Positions 31,623 to 40,278 of a stretch of 64,000 nucleotides of DNA are shown here, in pieces. A model generated the notes under the pieces. That model worked only from the letters and a program-made list of their open reading frames with translations, was not told the DNA's origin and made no database searches. Each line of letters opens with the position of its first letter. The stretch's first letter is position 1. The position numbers were made by a program, and so were the translations under genes. The stretch lies in the NCBI RefSeq assembly GCF_900129765.1, contig NZ_FQWU01000001.1, positions 1,922,001-1,986,000 of the forward strand, read 5' to 3'. Origin of the DNA: Massilia sp. CF038. GTDB taxonomy: Bacteria; Pseudomonadota; Gammaproteobacteria; Burkholderiales; Burkholderiaceae_D.

Positions 31623-31668
31623 GACAATTTCCTTATTGATGAAGTGTGGTGAAACGGGGTGAGGCATT

Positions 31669-31691
31669 AAGCTGCATTTTATTTGTATGTT
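31669..31691. promoter_or_regulatory. NsrR-type operator 1, norZ / second nsrR divergent promoter
   Basis: An 11-1-11 palindrome starting AAGCTGCATTT (one mismatch to the NsrR half-site AAGATGCATTT). Its second half ATTTGTATGTT reads AACATACAAAT on the other strand. Confidence 0.6.
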
Positions 31692-31695
31692 TTAG

Positions 31696-31718
31696 AAGAT
31701 GTAAATGGAATGTATCTT
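31696..31718. promoter_or_regulatory. NsrR-type operator 2, norZ / second nsrR divergent promoter
   Basis: The half-sites AAGATGTAAAT and (other strand) AAGATACATTC are arranged 11-1-11. This is the closest match to the NsrR consensus in the window, only 4 bases from operator 1. Confidence 0.72.
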
Positions 31719-31801
31719 TAAAATTGATCCAGTTTAGGTTTCGACGTAGATTGCGTGAACGGGTAAAATTATTCTTTCAGCGCTGCAGACCGGATCACCC
31801 G

Positions 31802-32275
31802 ATGCGATTGACTTCCTACACCGACTACGCCCTGCGAACGCTCATGTTCCTGGCCGCCAACCAGGACCGCCTGGTCACCATCCAGGAAATCGCCGACACC
31901 CACGGCATCGCCAAAAATCACCTGAGCAAAGTCGTCCATCAGCTCGGACAACTCGGCTACATCGATACCTTGCGCGGACGCAGTGGCGGTCTGCGTCTGG
32001 GACGCGAACCGGCCGACATCAACATCGGCGCGGTGGTGCGCCAGACCGAAAACGACTTCTTCATGGCAGCCTGTTTCGATACCGCCTCGGCCGGGTGCAT
32101 CTACGCCGGCCAGTGCAGCCTGCAAGGCACATTAAGCGCTGCCACCCACGCTTTCCTGGCCGTGCTTGACGGCGCCACGCTCGACAGCATGCTTGCGGCG
32201 AGCCAGTCCAAAAAAGGACCGCGCGGCGCAGTCAAGGCGGTACAGATGCATTTCAAAGCGCCGAAAGGCGCATGA
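31802..32275 (+). CDS. Second NsrR-like Rrf2 regulator
   Basis: A 157-residue Rrf2 protein starting MRLTSYTDYALRTLMFLA, with HTH text IAKNHLSKVVHQLGQLG almost the same as in the first nsrR. The cluster cysteines are C-x7-C-x5-C (CFDTASAGCIYAGQC), one residue longer than the paralogue, and a basic tail (SKKGPRGAVKAVQMHF) is added. It is divergent from norZ across the twin NsrR-type operators and followed by nnrS. Having two NsrR paralogues around one nor operon suggests a split of NO-sensing duties. An upstream frame extension is ignored because the conserved start is at 31802. Confidence 0.88.
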   Translation: MRLTSYTDYALRTLMFLAANQDRLVTIQEIADTHGIAKNHLSKVVHQLGQLGYIDTLRGRSGGLRLGREPADINIGAVVRQTENDFFMAACFDTASAGCIYAGQCSLQGTLSAATHAFLAVLDGATLDSMLAASQSKKGPRGAVKAVQMHFKAPKGA

Positions 32276-32323
32276 TCGCACTGACGGCAGGCCGATCTTA
32301 GCGGGCGCGGGCGCGCCTTGCCC

Positions 32324-32337
32324 ATGATGTAGATCAA
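32324..32337 (+). promoter_or_regulatory. FNR-like site upstream of nnrS
   Basis: ATGATgtagATCAA is one mismatch from TTGAT-N4-ATCAA, about 120 bases before the nnrS start and 80 bases before the NsrR-type operator. Confidence 0.45.
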
Positions 32338-32417
32338 ATTTTTTCGAAATGCAGCGCTGCCTGCAAATATAGTTTCGAACCCCGCTTTTTTCATTGCGCA
32401 GGCCGCCGCCAATCACT

Positions 32418-32440
32418 AACATGCATTAAAAATACATGTT
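32418..32440 (+). promoter_or_regulatory. NsrR-type operator before nnrS
   Basis: An 11-1-11 palindrome with halves AACATGCATTA and, on the other strand, AACATGTATTT. It ends 13 bases before the nnrS ATG and just before its AAGGA ribosome site, so a bound repressor would block transcription. Confidence 0.7.
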
Positions 32441-32452
32441 AAGGAAACCGTG

Positions 32453-33640
32453 ATGGCACTGCTGCACATCGATCCACCCGGGGCGGCGCCCCACACCTAC
32501 GGCGGCCCGGCCTGGCTGGCGCTTGGCTTTCGTCCTTTCTATCTCGCTGGTGCGGCCTTTGCCGCGCTGGCCATTCCCTTGTGGCTGGCGCTGTACTACG
32601 GCCGCGTGGCCGGCGTGCCGCTGGGCGTGGTCTGGCACATGCATGAAATGGTGTTCGGCTTCGTGATCGCCATCGTGGTCGGCTTCATGTATACAGCAGG
32701 GCGCAACTGGACCGGGCTTTGGACCCCGCGCGGCGCCTGGCTGGGCTGTATCGCCGGCGTCTGGCTGGCGGGCAGGGTGGCGCAGTTGCTGGCGCCATCG
32801 CTGGCCACGGCCGCCATCGACGCGGCCTTCCTGCCGCTGGCAGCCTGGCCCATGTACCGGGTGCTGGCGCGCTCCGGCAACGCGCGCAACATGGTGCTGG
32901 TGGTGGTGTTGGCCCTGCTGACAGTGGCCAACCTGGTGTTTCATGCGGCGCAGCTGGGCATGCTGGCCGTGAGCCCGCTGCGGCCGGTCTATGCTGCCAT
33001 CATTCTGGTCGTGGTGATCGAAACCATCATTGGCGGGCGCGTGATTCCCAACTTCACCGCCAACGCTGTCCCCGGGGTCAAGCCGGTCCCGCGCCCGTTG
33101 CTGGAGCGCGCCACCATGCTGCTGACCATCCTGGCTGGCCTGGGCTGGGTGATGGACGTGCCAGTGGCGCTGGCGGCGCCGCTGGCATTCGCTGCTGCAC
33201 TGGCGCAAGCGGCACGCCTGGCCTTGTGGCAGCCATGGCGCACGCTGTCCCGGCCGATCCTGTGGATACTGCATATTTCCTACGCCTGGATTGCCCTCGG
33301 CATGGCCTTGCTGGGATTGGCCGAGATGGGCCTGGTGACCACCAGCGCAGCCGTGCATCTGCTGGCCGTGGGCGCGCTGGGCGGCCTGATTGTCGGCATG
33401 ATCACGCGCACCGCGCTGGGCCATACGGGGCGTGCGCTGGCTGCAGGGCCTGCCGATGTGGCCATGTATGTGCTGATGCAGCTTGCCGTGCTGGCCCGTC
33501 TGGCCGCCGCCCTGAGCAACTGGCAGCGCGACGCTTTGCTGCTGCTGGCTGGTGCCTGCTGGAGCCTTACTTTCCTGATCTACCTGGCCGTGTATGGCCC
33601 GCGCCTGCTGGCGCCCCGCATCGACGGGCGCGAAGGCTGA
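32453..33640 (+). CDS. nnrS: NnrS family haem-copper membrane protein
   Basis: A 395-residue inner-membrane protein with about 12 helices. The opening GPAWLALGFRPFYLAGAAFA and VVWHMHEMVFGFVIAIVVGF are NnrS signatures (the WHxHEM histidines bind haem/copper), as is GGRVIPNFTAN later. NnrS relieves NO stress, including protection of cytoplasmic iron and thiols. ATG 32453 follows AAGGA by 7 bases; a GTG immediately before it is in frame. The NsrR-type palindrome at 32418-32440 sits in the promoter. hemN follows 22 bases later, probably on the same transcript. Confidence 0.93.
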   Translation: MALLHIDPPGAAPHTYGGPAWLALGFRPFYLAGAAFAALAIPLWLALYYGRVAGVPLGVVWHMHEMVFGFVIAIVVGFMYTAGRNWTGLWTPRGAWLGCIAGVWLAGRVAQLLAPSLATAAIDAAFLPLAAWPMYRVLARSGNARNMVLVVVLALLTVANLVFHAAQLGMLAVSPLRPVYAAIILVVVIETIIGGRVIPNFTANAVPGVKPVPRPLLERATMLLTILAGLGWVMDVPVALAAPLAFAAALAQAARLALWQPWRTLSRPILWILHISYAWIALGMALLGLAEMGLVTTSAAVHLLAVGALGGLIVGMITRTALGHTGRALAAGPADVAMYVLMQLAVLARLAAALSNWQRDALLLLAGACWSLTFLIYLAVYGPRLLAPRIDGREG

Positions 33641-33662
33641 ACCAACAACCATGGAGCATGCA

Positions 33663-35078
33663 ATGAACCACACCCCAACGACCGCGGTCGATTTCGATGC
33701 CGCCCTGATCGCAAAAATGAGCCAGCAAGGTCCACGCTACACTTCCTACCCGACCGCCGACCGCTTCCGCGCTGGCTACGGCCATGCGGAATACGCCGCC
33801 GTGGTGGCGACCCTGGGCCCGGCCCCGCAACGCTTACCGCTCTCGCTGTACCTGCACATTCCATTCTGCGAGTCGCTGTGCTATTACTGCGCCTGCAACA
33901 AGATCATTACCAGGGAGCGTGACAAGGCCGCGATCTACCTGACGTATCTGAAGCGTGAAATCAGCATGCAGGCCGCGCTGCTGGGCCGGGATCAGCAGGT
34001 CGAACAGCTGCACCTCGGTGGTGGAACGCCAACCTATTTGTCGGACGCCCAGATGGACGAGCTGATGGCGCATCTGCGCGCCTGCTTTGGCTTTGCCGGC
34101 GACCGGGACGGCGAATATTCCATCGAGATCGATCCGCGCACGGTCGATGCGGACCGCATCTTTTCCCTGCGGCGCCAGGGCTTCAATCGGATCAGCCTGG
34201 GTGTGCAGGACTTCGACCCCGGCGTGCAGGAGGCGGTCAACCGCATCCAGCCCGAGGCGCTGACGCTGAACGCCATCGCTGCGGCGCGGGCGGCAGGATT
34301 CCGCTCGATCAGCATCGATCTGATCTACGGTCTGCCGCGCCAGACGCTGCAGACCATGGACCAGACCTTGCACAAGGTGGTGGCGGCCAGTCCCGATCGC
34401 ATCTCGATCTACAACTACGCGCACATGCCGCAGCTGTTCAAGTCGCAGCGCCTGATCATTGATGCAGAACTGCCCTCGGACCATGACAAGCTGGCCATGC
34501 TGGGGCTGTGCATCGAACGCCTGACCGCAGCCGGTTATGTCTATATCGGCATGGACCACTTCGCCAAGCCGGGTGACGAACTTGCGCTCGCCCAGCAGAG
34601 CGGCCAGCTGCATCGCAACTTCCAGGGCTATTCGACCCATGCCGATACCGACATGGTGTCGTGCGGGGTGTCGGCCATCAGCGCCGTCGGCCGCTCCTAC
34701 TGTCAGAATGAGAAGTCGCTCGAGCGCTACTATGCGGGCCTCGATGCGGGCCATTTGCCGGTCGCGCGCGGTATTGCGCTCACGCGCGACGACGTGATCC
34801 GGCGCGACGTGATTGGACGCTTGATGTGCGACTTCAGCCTGAGCGTGCGGTCGGTCGAGCACGCGCACGGCATTGAATTTGCCGTGTACTTCGAAAAGGA
34901 GCTGGCCCGTCTGCGCGAATTCGAGGCTGATGGCTTGCTGACGATGTCCGATGCGGCGCTGACGGTAACAGCCCGTGGCCGCCTGCTGGTGCGTAATCTG
35001 TGCATGGTGTTCGATCAGTACTTCGGCACGCCGAACGACGTGCCCTTGCAGCGCATGCGCTACTCAAAAACCATTTGA
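33663..35078 (+). CDS. hemN: Oxygen-independent coproporphyrinogen III dehydrogenase HemN
   Basis: A 471-residue radical-SAM enzyme that decarboxylates coproporphyrinogen III for haem synthesis without oxygen. RYTSYPTADRF at the start is HemN-specific. The iron-sulfur motif is LHIPFCESLCYYCACNK (C-x3-C-x2-C plus the extra Cys), followed by LHLGGGTPTYL, IEIDPRTVD, RISLGVQDFD and IDLIYGLPRQT. ATG 33663 has GGAG 6 bases upstream. Its place behind nnrS within a nitrite/NO respiration region fits the haem demand of qNOR and cytochrome synthesis under low oxygen. Confidence 0.95.
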   Translation: MNHTPTTAVDFDAALIAKMSQQGPRYTSYPTADRFRAGYGHAEYAAVVATLGPAPQRLPLSLYLHIPFCESLCYYCACNKIITRERDKAAIYLTYLKREISMQAALLGRDQQVEQLHLGGGTPTYLSDAQMDELMAHLRACFGFAGDRDGEYSIEIDPRTVDADRIFSLRRQGFNRISLGVQDFDPGVQEAVNRIQPEALTLNAIAAARAAGFRSISIDLIYGLPRQTLQTMDQTLHKVVAASPDRISIYNYAHMPQLFKSQRLIIDAELPSDHDKLAMLGLCIERLTAAGYVYIGMDHFAKPGDELALAQQSGQLHRNFQGYSTHADTDMVSCGVSAISAVGRSYCQNEKSLERYYAGLDAGHLPVARGIALTRDDVIRRDVIGRLMCDFSLSVRSVEHAHGIEFAVYFEKELARLREFEADGLLTMSDAALTVTARGRLLVRNLCMVFDQYFGTPNDVPLQRMRYSKTI

Positions 35079-35091
35079 GCAGCCCGTTTTC

Positions 35092-35343
35092 CTAGCCCCC
35101 GCAGCCGCCGCAGCAGCTGCCGCCGGCGTGGCGCGTGGCTTGTTGCGGATAGCCGGAGCGGGCCAATACGGTGCCCAGTTCCTGCGGCGAGGTGCGGTTC
35201 TGGTCGAAGCGCACTTCGACCACCCGTTCGCCGGACACGGCTTCGACCGCGTCCACTCCGGGTACCGCGCGCAGCGCATCCATGACTTTGATGACGCCGG
35301 CGACATCGAGAACGCTGGCCAATTGCAGACTGTGGTGAATCAT
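35092..35343 (-). CDS. Small HMA-fold-like protein with Cys-rich tail
   Basis: An 83-residue cytoplasmic protein. The ferredoxin-like pattern SLQLASVLDVAGVIKVMDALRAVPGVDAVEAV...VRFDQNRTS resembles heavy-metal-associated domains, but the usual N-terminal CxxC is absent. Instead the C-terminus ends GGSCCGGCGG, a plausible metal-binding tail. GGAG lies 7 bases before the ATG. It is convergent with hemN and divergent from the cytochrome c gene. A copper or iron delivery role is plausible but not shown. Confidence 0.78.
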   Translation of the reverse strand: MIHHSLQLASVLDVAGVIKVMDALRAVPGVDAVEAVSGERVVEVRFDQNRTSPQELGTVLARSGYPQQATRHAGGSCCGGCGG

Positions 35344-35505
35344 TTTTTTCTCCTGGTTGACATGGTTGACGCTTTCATTATCGGGATCTGGGAGACGAGC
35401 GTCCTTAAAGCAGTTCAAGGATTTGCGCCGCCGTTGCAGACAGCGCCGCAGACAGGGTTCTACAATTATTTTTGCCGTACTTGCGGCTTTTTTCAGGAGA
35501 TTGAC

Positions 35506-35814
35506 ATGAAGACCTTGGTATCTGTTTTACTCGCTTGTGCCGCCGCCACCGTGACCGTGCAGGCCCAGGCCAATGCGGATCTGGCGAAAGCGAAGAACTG
35601 CATGGGCTGCCATGCGCTGGACAAAAAGGTGATTGGCCCTGCCTTTCGTGACGTGGCAGCGAAATACGGCGCCCAGAAGGACGCTCAAGCCAGGCTGGTG
35701 GCCAGTATCACCAAGGGCAGCACCGGCACCTGGGGCCCCATGGCCATGCCCCCCAACGCCGTGAGCAACGATGAAGCGCAAACGCTGGCGAAATGGGTGC
35801 TGGCACAGAAGTAG
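35506..35814 (+). CDS. Small class I cytochrome c (c551/c552 type)
   Basis: A 102-residue periplasmic monohaem cytochrome. Signal peptide ends at QAQA (about residue 22); haem-binding CMGCH lies near residue 32 and the axial Met in WGPMAMPP. IGPAFRDVAAKYG is typical of c551/c552 electron shuttles that feed nitrite reductase. AGGAGA lies 6 bases before the ATG. Its position in the denitrification island suggests it donates electrons to NirK. Convergent to the class II RNR gene. Confidence 0.92.
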   Translation: MKTLVSVLLACAAATVTVQAQANADLAKAKNCMGCHALDKKVIGPAFRDVAAKYGAQKDAQARLVASITKGSTGTWGPMAMPPNAVSNDEAQTLAKWVLAQK

Positions 35815-35853
35815 CAGGGTTAGGCACGGCATGTTTGCCGGGCCCGTGGAACA

Positions 35854-38319
35854 TCAGCCGCAGCTGCCGATATAGTGGCACTCGCCGCAATGGCTGCAGC
35901 CGTCCACTTTGTGCAAGGCCCGGGCCCCGCATTCGGGGCATTTGCGTGCGGTGCCGGCAGCTGGCAGCGGCGCCGGCGGCGCGGGCACGGCCGGCGCCGC
36001 CAATGTGCTGCGTTCGAGCTGGCGCGCCAGTTCGGCGACCGGGACCTGGTTGCCATTCCGATCCAGGAAGCCACGCCGTATCAGAACCCGTTGCAGCATG
36101 AAGGCAATGGCGCCCACTTCCGAGTCATGAAACGCCGGCACCTCGGTGCCATCCTCGCGCGTGAGCGTGCCGCAGCGCACCGGCCCCTTTTCCCATACCA
36201 CCTCGCGCATGTCGGCCAGGGCTTTTGCCACCGAGCCGCCGGCCCTTGCCGCAAGCGACAGCAGACGCATGGTCGAGGTGATCCATTGCTGGCCGTCGCT
36301 GCGCTGATTGGCCGGCATGAAAAATTCAAACGGGCGCTCAATGAGCACCGGCTGGCCGTTCAGCCGGCCTTCGGCGCGGATGAAACTCACGGTCAGGTAG
36401 GCGGCCTTGCTGCCTTCCTGGGTTGCATAGCGTACCTTGCAAGTGACCGATTCCAGTTCACCCTGGGGCCGGTTGTCAAAGCGCTTGACCAGCGGATCGT
36501 CGTCGGGCAGCGGCGCTGGCGCGTCGGTCTGGGTGACGCTCAGTACACTGGCCAGGCCGGCGTTCGGCCGATACGTGGCCAGGCCCTTGAGGCCCGCCTC
36601 CCAGGCGTTCTGGTACAAATCCTTGAAGTCGGCGTAAGGGTAGTCGGCCGGCACATTGACCGTCTTGGAAATGGCCGTGTCGATGAAGGGCTGCACCGCC
36701 TGCATCATGCCCAGATGGTCACGCGCCGACATCTGCAGCGCGGTCACGAATTGCGGCGGCAGGCGCGCGTCGTCACGGACATCGTGTCCCAGGTGGCGAT
36801 ACACGCGCCAGGCATGGTCGGCCACTTCGTAGCTGCGGGTGCTGCCGTCGGCCATGCGCTTTTTGCGCCAGTACACCCATGAGAAGGCCGGTTCGATACC
36901 GTTCGATGCGTTGTCGGCAAACGCCAGCGTGATCGAGCCGGTGGGCGCGATCGACAGCAAATGGGAATTGCGGATGCCGTGCACGGCGATCCGGTCGCGC
37001 AGGTGCTGCGGCAGACGCGCCGTGAACTGGCCAGCCAGATAGGCGGATGCATCAAACAGAGGGAAGGGTCCTTTTTCGCGCGCCAGCTCGATCGAGGCAT
37101 CATAGGCGGCATCGCGCAGTTGTTCGGCGATCAGCGCAGCTGTCTGGCGCCCCTGATCGCTGTCATACGCGATGCCCAGCATGACCAGCGCGCTACCCAA
37201 TCCAAGAAACCCCAGTCCCACCCGGCGCTTTGTGTGGCCTTCCTGTTGCTGCTGCGGCAGTGGCCATTCGGTTGCGTCCAGTGCCAGATCGAGCATGCGC
37301 ACCCCGACGGCGGCCACTTCACGCATGCGCTCCAGGTCCAGGCGTGCCTGTGGCGTGAAGGGCGCCACCACGAAACGGGTCAGATTGACCGAGCCGAGGT
37401 CGCAGCAGCCATACGCCGGCAATGGCTGTTCGCCGCAAGGGTTGGTCGCGCACAGGCGCTCGGCGTAATACAGATTGTTTTCGGCGTTGATGCGGTCGAT
37501 GAACAGCACACCCGGTTCGGCGTGATCGTAGGTCGAGGTCATCACGGCATGCCACAGGGCGCTGGCATCAACGGTGCGTTACACCCACAGGCCATCTTCG
37601 CGCAGGAAGGCGCCAGCGTCGATCTGGTCGTCCGCCGGTTCTGCCGCATGGGCCAGTTCAAAGGACCGGCCTGCGGCGAGCGCCAGCATGAAGGCGTCAG
37701 TCACGGCGATCGACAGGTTAAAGTTGGTAAAGGCGCCGCTATGTTTGGCGCTGATGAAGCGTTCGATGTCCGGGTGGTCGATCCGCAGCACCCCCATCTG
37801 TGCGCCACGGCGCGCGCCGGCCGACTCCACCGTTTTGCACGAAGCGTCAAACACTTCCATGTACGAGACCGGGCCCGAGGCACGCGAATGGGTGCCCTTC
37901 ACCTTGCTGCCGCAGGGGCGGATGGCGCTGAAATCGTAACCGACACCACCGCCCCGGCGCATGGTTTCGGCCGCTTCGGCCACAGCTGTGTAGATACCGG
38001 GCAGGCCATCGTGCCAGCCGGTGACCGCGTCGCCCACCGGTTGCACGAAACAGTTCATCAGGGTTGCCTTCATGCCCATGCCGGCAGCCGAGTTGATGCG
38101 GCCTGCAGGAACAAAGCCGGCTTGCTGGGCCCACAGGAATTTTTCTTCCATGGCGCTGCGCAGCTCCGGGATTTCATACTGCGCCAGAGCACGCGCCACG
38201 CGCGCCTGGATCGCCTCGACTGTGGTTTCACTGCCCTTGGCATATTTTTCGCACAATACGTCGAGCGCGACTTCTTGTGCCGGCAGGGGTTTGCCGAACA
38301 TGTTTTCGTTTGCGTTCAT
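35854..38319 (-). pseudogene. nrdJ: Class II (adenosylcobalamin) ribonucleotide reductase NrdJ interrupted by an in-frame TAA
   Basis: Two open stretches in one frame make up a normal class II RNR of about 820 codons. The first (38319-37582) has ATLMNCFVQP (first active-site Cys), GGGVGYDFSAIRP and the end FLREDGLWV. TAA (37579-37581) follows, then [12 protein letters not shown] and [39 protein letters not shown] (thiyl-radical Cys) and a C-terminal zinc ribbon ([22 protein letters not shown]). Related enzymes have Tyr between WV and RTV, so TAC or TAT became TAA by one base. No frameshift. ATG 38319 follows AGGA. Either a recent inactivation or a base-call error. A working copy would make dNTPs without oxygen. 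Confidence 0.85.
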
Positions 38320-38338
38320 TCTATTCCTGGAGTCCGAT

Positions 38339-38400
38339 GGCACTGGGCGCCACCATGGCGCCAGCTGCGACGACTATGCGTGAACCGCAGCGCCAGTGCC
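38339..38400 (-). promoter_or_regulatory. Structured region upstream of nrdJ
   Basis: The outer arms GGCACTGGGCGC (38339-38350) and GCGCCAGTGCC (38390-38400) pair with one bulge. Inside lies GGCGCC-ACCAT-GGCGCC (38346-38362), an alternative hairpin sharing the left arm. It lies 20-80 bases upstream of the nrdJ start. I do not see a cobalamin-riboswitch core. It may equally be the terminator of the cupredoxin transcript. Confidence 0.4.
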
Positions 38401-38432
38401 TTAACGCAGGCTAAGAAATTCCGCTCTTGGGA

Positions 38433-38906
38433 TCAGCGCACCTCGATCCGGCCGCGCATACCCGCCTCGTAGTGGCCCGGCAGCAGGCAGGCATAGTGTA
38501 CGGTTCCCGCCTGCGCAAAGCGCCACACGATTTGCGCCTGGCCGCCTGGCGCCACGTGCGCCATGGAAGCTGCGCCGTGCGTCATGGATGGATCGCGCCG
38601 CATGGCTTGGCGGTGCTGTTCGATTTCGTCAGCGCTGCCAAGCACGATTTCGTGCATCAGCCGGCCCTGGTTGCGCAGCAGCAGGCGCACGGTCTGGCCG
38701 CGCTTGACCGTCAGCGTACTCGGTGCGTAGCGCATGCTGTCATACATCGCCAGTTCGACGGCGTGCTGCACGGCGTGTGCGTCTCCCGGTGCACCTGCCT
38801 GGGATGGCGCGCCTTCAGGTGCCCCGTGCATGTGGCCTGGCCCTGCACGAACATCGACAGAGAAAGTCAACGCCAGCATCCATATCAATTGAGCGCAGCG
38901 CTTCAT
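38433..38906 (-). CDS. Exported plastocyanin-like cupredoxin
   Basis: A 157-residue protein with a signal peptide (about 1-21) and a His/Met-rich linker (GHMHGAPEG). The cupredoxin barrel has type 1 copper ligands His in RLMHEIVLGS and Cys, His and Met in YACLLPGHYEAGM. A Met-rich insertion (RQAMRRDPSMTHGAASMAHV) occurs between them. It probably carries electrons or copper in the periplasm. It is coupled to ubiT by a 4-bp overlap, an unusual partnership, and lies in the same operon as ubiU and the decarboxylase. Confidence 0.87.
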   Translation of the reverse strand: MKRCAQLIWMLALTFSVDVRAGPGHMHGAPEGAPSQAGAPGDAHAVQHAVELAMYDSMRYAPSTLTVKRGQTVRLLLRNQGRLMHEIVLGSADEIEQHRQAMRRDPSMTHGAASMAHVAPGGQAQIVWRFAQAGTVHYACLLPGHYEAGMRGRIEVR

Positions 38907-39376
38907 GGCGCCGCCTTGCGCGTTTTAGATGGCGACAAGCGCGCCAGAAAATGCTCGAAGACGGCGCCGTCAAAGGCGTCCATGGTGTTCTTGAAGATCA
39001 GGCCAAGTTCGGTGTCGCCTTCCAGCGTCAGGCGACGGCTGAAGAACAGGCTGTCCGGGTCTTCTTCGCGCCGCGCCAGCAGCCACAGATCGTGCAGGCT
39101 GGCGCCAACAGTCAGGTCGGGTGTGGCGCTGCTGTCGGCAGGCTCAAATCGTTGGCCGCGCCAAAGCACATCGAAGGCCAGGCCCAGATCGAGCACGCGC
39201 AGGCGCAGGTGCCGTCCTTGCAGCGCCACGCGGGTGTCCGTTGGCAGCTGCGGTGCCAGCACGGCAGTCAAGGCGCGCGCAAACAACCACGAACCAGGGT
39301 AGACGGGCAGCCGTGCTGTCAGCGCCGCCAGCGATGGCAGGGGCCGGGGCGCTGGCCGGCACCCGCGCCAGCTCAC
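38903..39376 (-). CDS. ubiT: UbiT-like SCP2-domain protein, oxygen-independent ubiquinone synthesis
   Basis: A 157-residue protein with an SCP2 lipid-binding domain: ALTAVLAPQLPTDTRVALQGRHLRLRV, LDLGLAFDVLWRGQRFEP, DLTVGASLHDLWLLARREEDPDSLFFSRRLTLEGDTELGLIFKN is the UbiT pattern. UbiT carries ubiquinone intermediates in the anaerobic pathway with UbiU and UbiV. Its start overlaps the ubiU stop by 4 bp, and its stop overlaps the cupredoxin start by 4 bp. The neighbouring ubiU makes the assignment firm. Confidence 0.88.
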   Translation of the reverse strand: MSWRGCRPAPRPLPSLAALTARLPVYPGSWLFARALTAVLAPQLPTDTRVALQGRHLRLRVLDLGLAFDVLWRGQRFEPADSSATPDLTVGASLHDLWLLARREEDPDSLFFSRRLTLEGDTELGLIFKNTMDAFDGAVFEHFLARLSPSKTRKAAP

Positions 39377-40278
39377 GCGGCCACCTGCAGCATGCCGCTC
39401 TGGCCGTGCCAGTAGCCATTGCAGGCCTCACCGGTCAGCAGCGGCGCCAGCTGGGCGCGTGCGGTCTCGAGCGGCAGCAGTTCCAGCGTGTTCAGGCTGG
39501 CCGGTTCCTCGATGGCGTAATAGCTCTCGGCCTCCACTTCAAAACGGCCCTTGCACAAGGTGGGATAGCTGGCGTTTTCGCCCGCGCCGTAACGGTCGAT
39601 CAGTACGCCGTTCAGACGTGCCTCGAGCGCACCAGGCTTCTCGACCCAGCGCACCGCCTTTGCCGGCGAACAGACACCGTGCGTGTTGGGCGACTCACCG
39701 GTGGCATACGATGACAGTGCGCAGCGGCCTTCCACCATCACGCACAGGCTGCCAAAGCCAAAGACCTCGATCTCGACTGGCGTATGGCCGATCAGCTGGC
39801 GTACCTGGGCCAGCGACAGCACCCGCGGCAGCACGGCGCGCACGATGCCGAAGTGGCGGTGGTAGAAGTTGATCGCCTCGGCGTTGGTGGCCGAGCCCTG
39901 GACTGACAAATGCAGGCGCAGGGCAGGGTGGCGCTCGGCCACGTAAGCCATCAGGGCGGGATCGGCGCAAATGAGTGCGTCGGCGCCGGCCCCGGCGGCG
40001 CGGTCGGCGGCGCTGCGCCAGGCGCGCCAATTGTCCGCCTGCGGATAGGTATTGAGCGCCACCAGCACCTTTCGCTCGTGTTGGTGGGCATAGGCGATAC
40101 CCTGTTCAATGGCCCGGTCATCGAAATTGAGACCGGCGAAATTTCGCGCATTGGTCGCATCGCGAAACCCCAGGTAGACGCAGTCGGCGCCCTGGTCGAC
40201 TGCCGCCTTGAGCGCGGGCAGACTGCCGGCCGGGCAGACCAGTTCCGGAACGCGGGCTTGATCGGGGGCGCTCAGCAT
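39373..40278 (-). CDS. ubiU: UbiU, peptidase U32-family component of O2-independent ubiquinone hydroxylation
   Basis: A 301-residue iron-sulfur protein. The beginning ELVCPAGSLPALKAAVDQGADCVYLGFRDATNARNFAGLNF is diagnostic for UbiU. The cluster cysteines are in EVFGFGSLCVMVEGRCALSSYATG, NTHGVCSPAK and SYPTLCKGRFEVE. With UbiV it hydroxylates ubiquinone precursors using prephenate instead of oxygen. It overlaps ubiT by 4 bp and the upstream decarboxylase by 7 bp. No ubiV gene is present beside it. It supplies ubiquinone for qNOR-dependent respiration under low oxygen. Confidence 0.92.
   Translation of the reverse strand: MLSAPDQARVPELVCPAGSLPALKAAVDQGADCVYLGFRDATNARNFAGLNFDDRAIEQGIAYAHQHERKVLVALNTYPQADNWRAWRSAADRAAGAGADALICADPALMAYVAERHPALRLHLSVQGSATNAEAINFYHRHFGIVRAVLPRVLSLAQVRQLIGHTPVEIEVFGFGSLCVMVEGRCALSSYATGESPNTHGVCSPAKAVRWVEKPGALEARLNGVLIDRYGAGENASYPTLCKGRFEVEAESYYAIEEPASLNTLELLPLETARAQLAPLLTGEACNGYWHGQSGMLQVAA

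Noticed and set aside
37579-37581. Recoding of the TAA in nrdJ
   Set aside because: TAA has no known recoding route comparable to UGA for selenocysteine. A single-base nonsense change or base error explains it.
38339-38400. A cobalamin riboswitch before the adenosylcobalamin-dependent RNR
   Set aside because: Functionally attractive, but no B12-box-like conserved core was seen and the structured stretch is too short.
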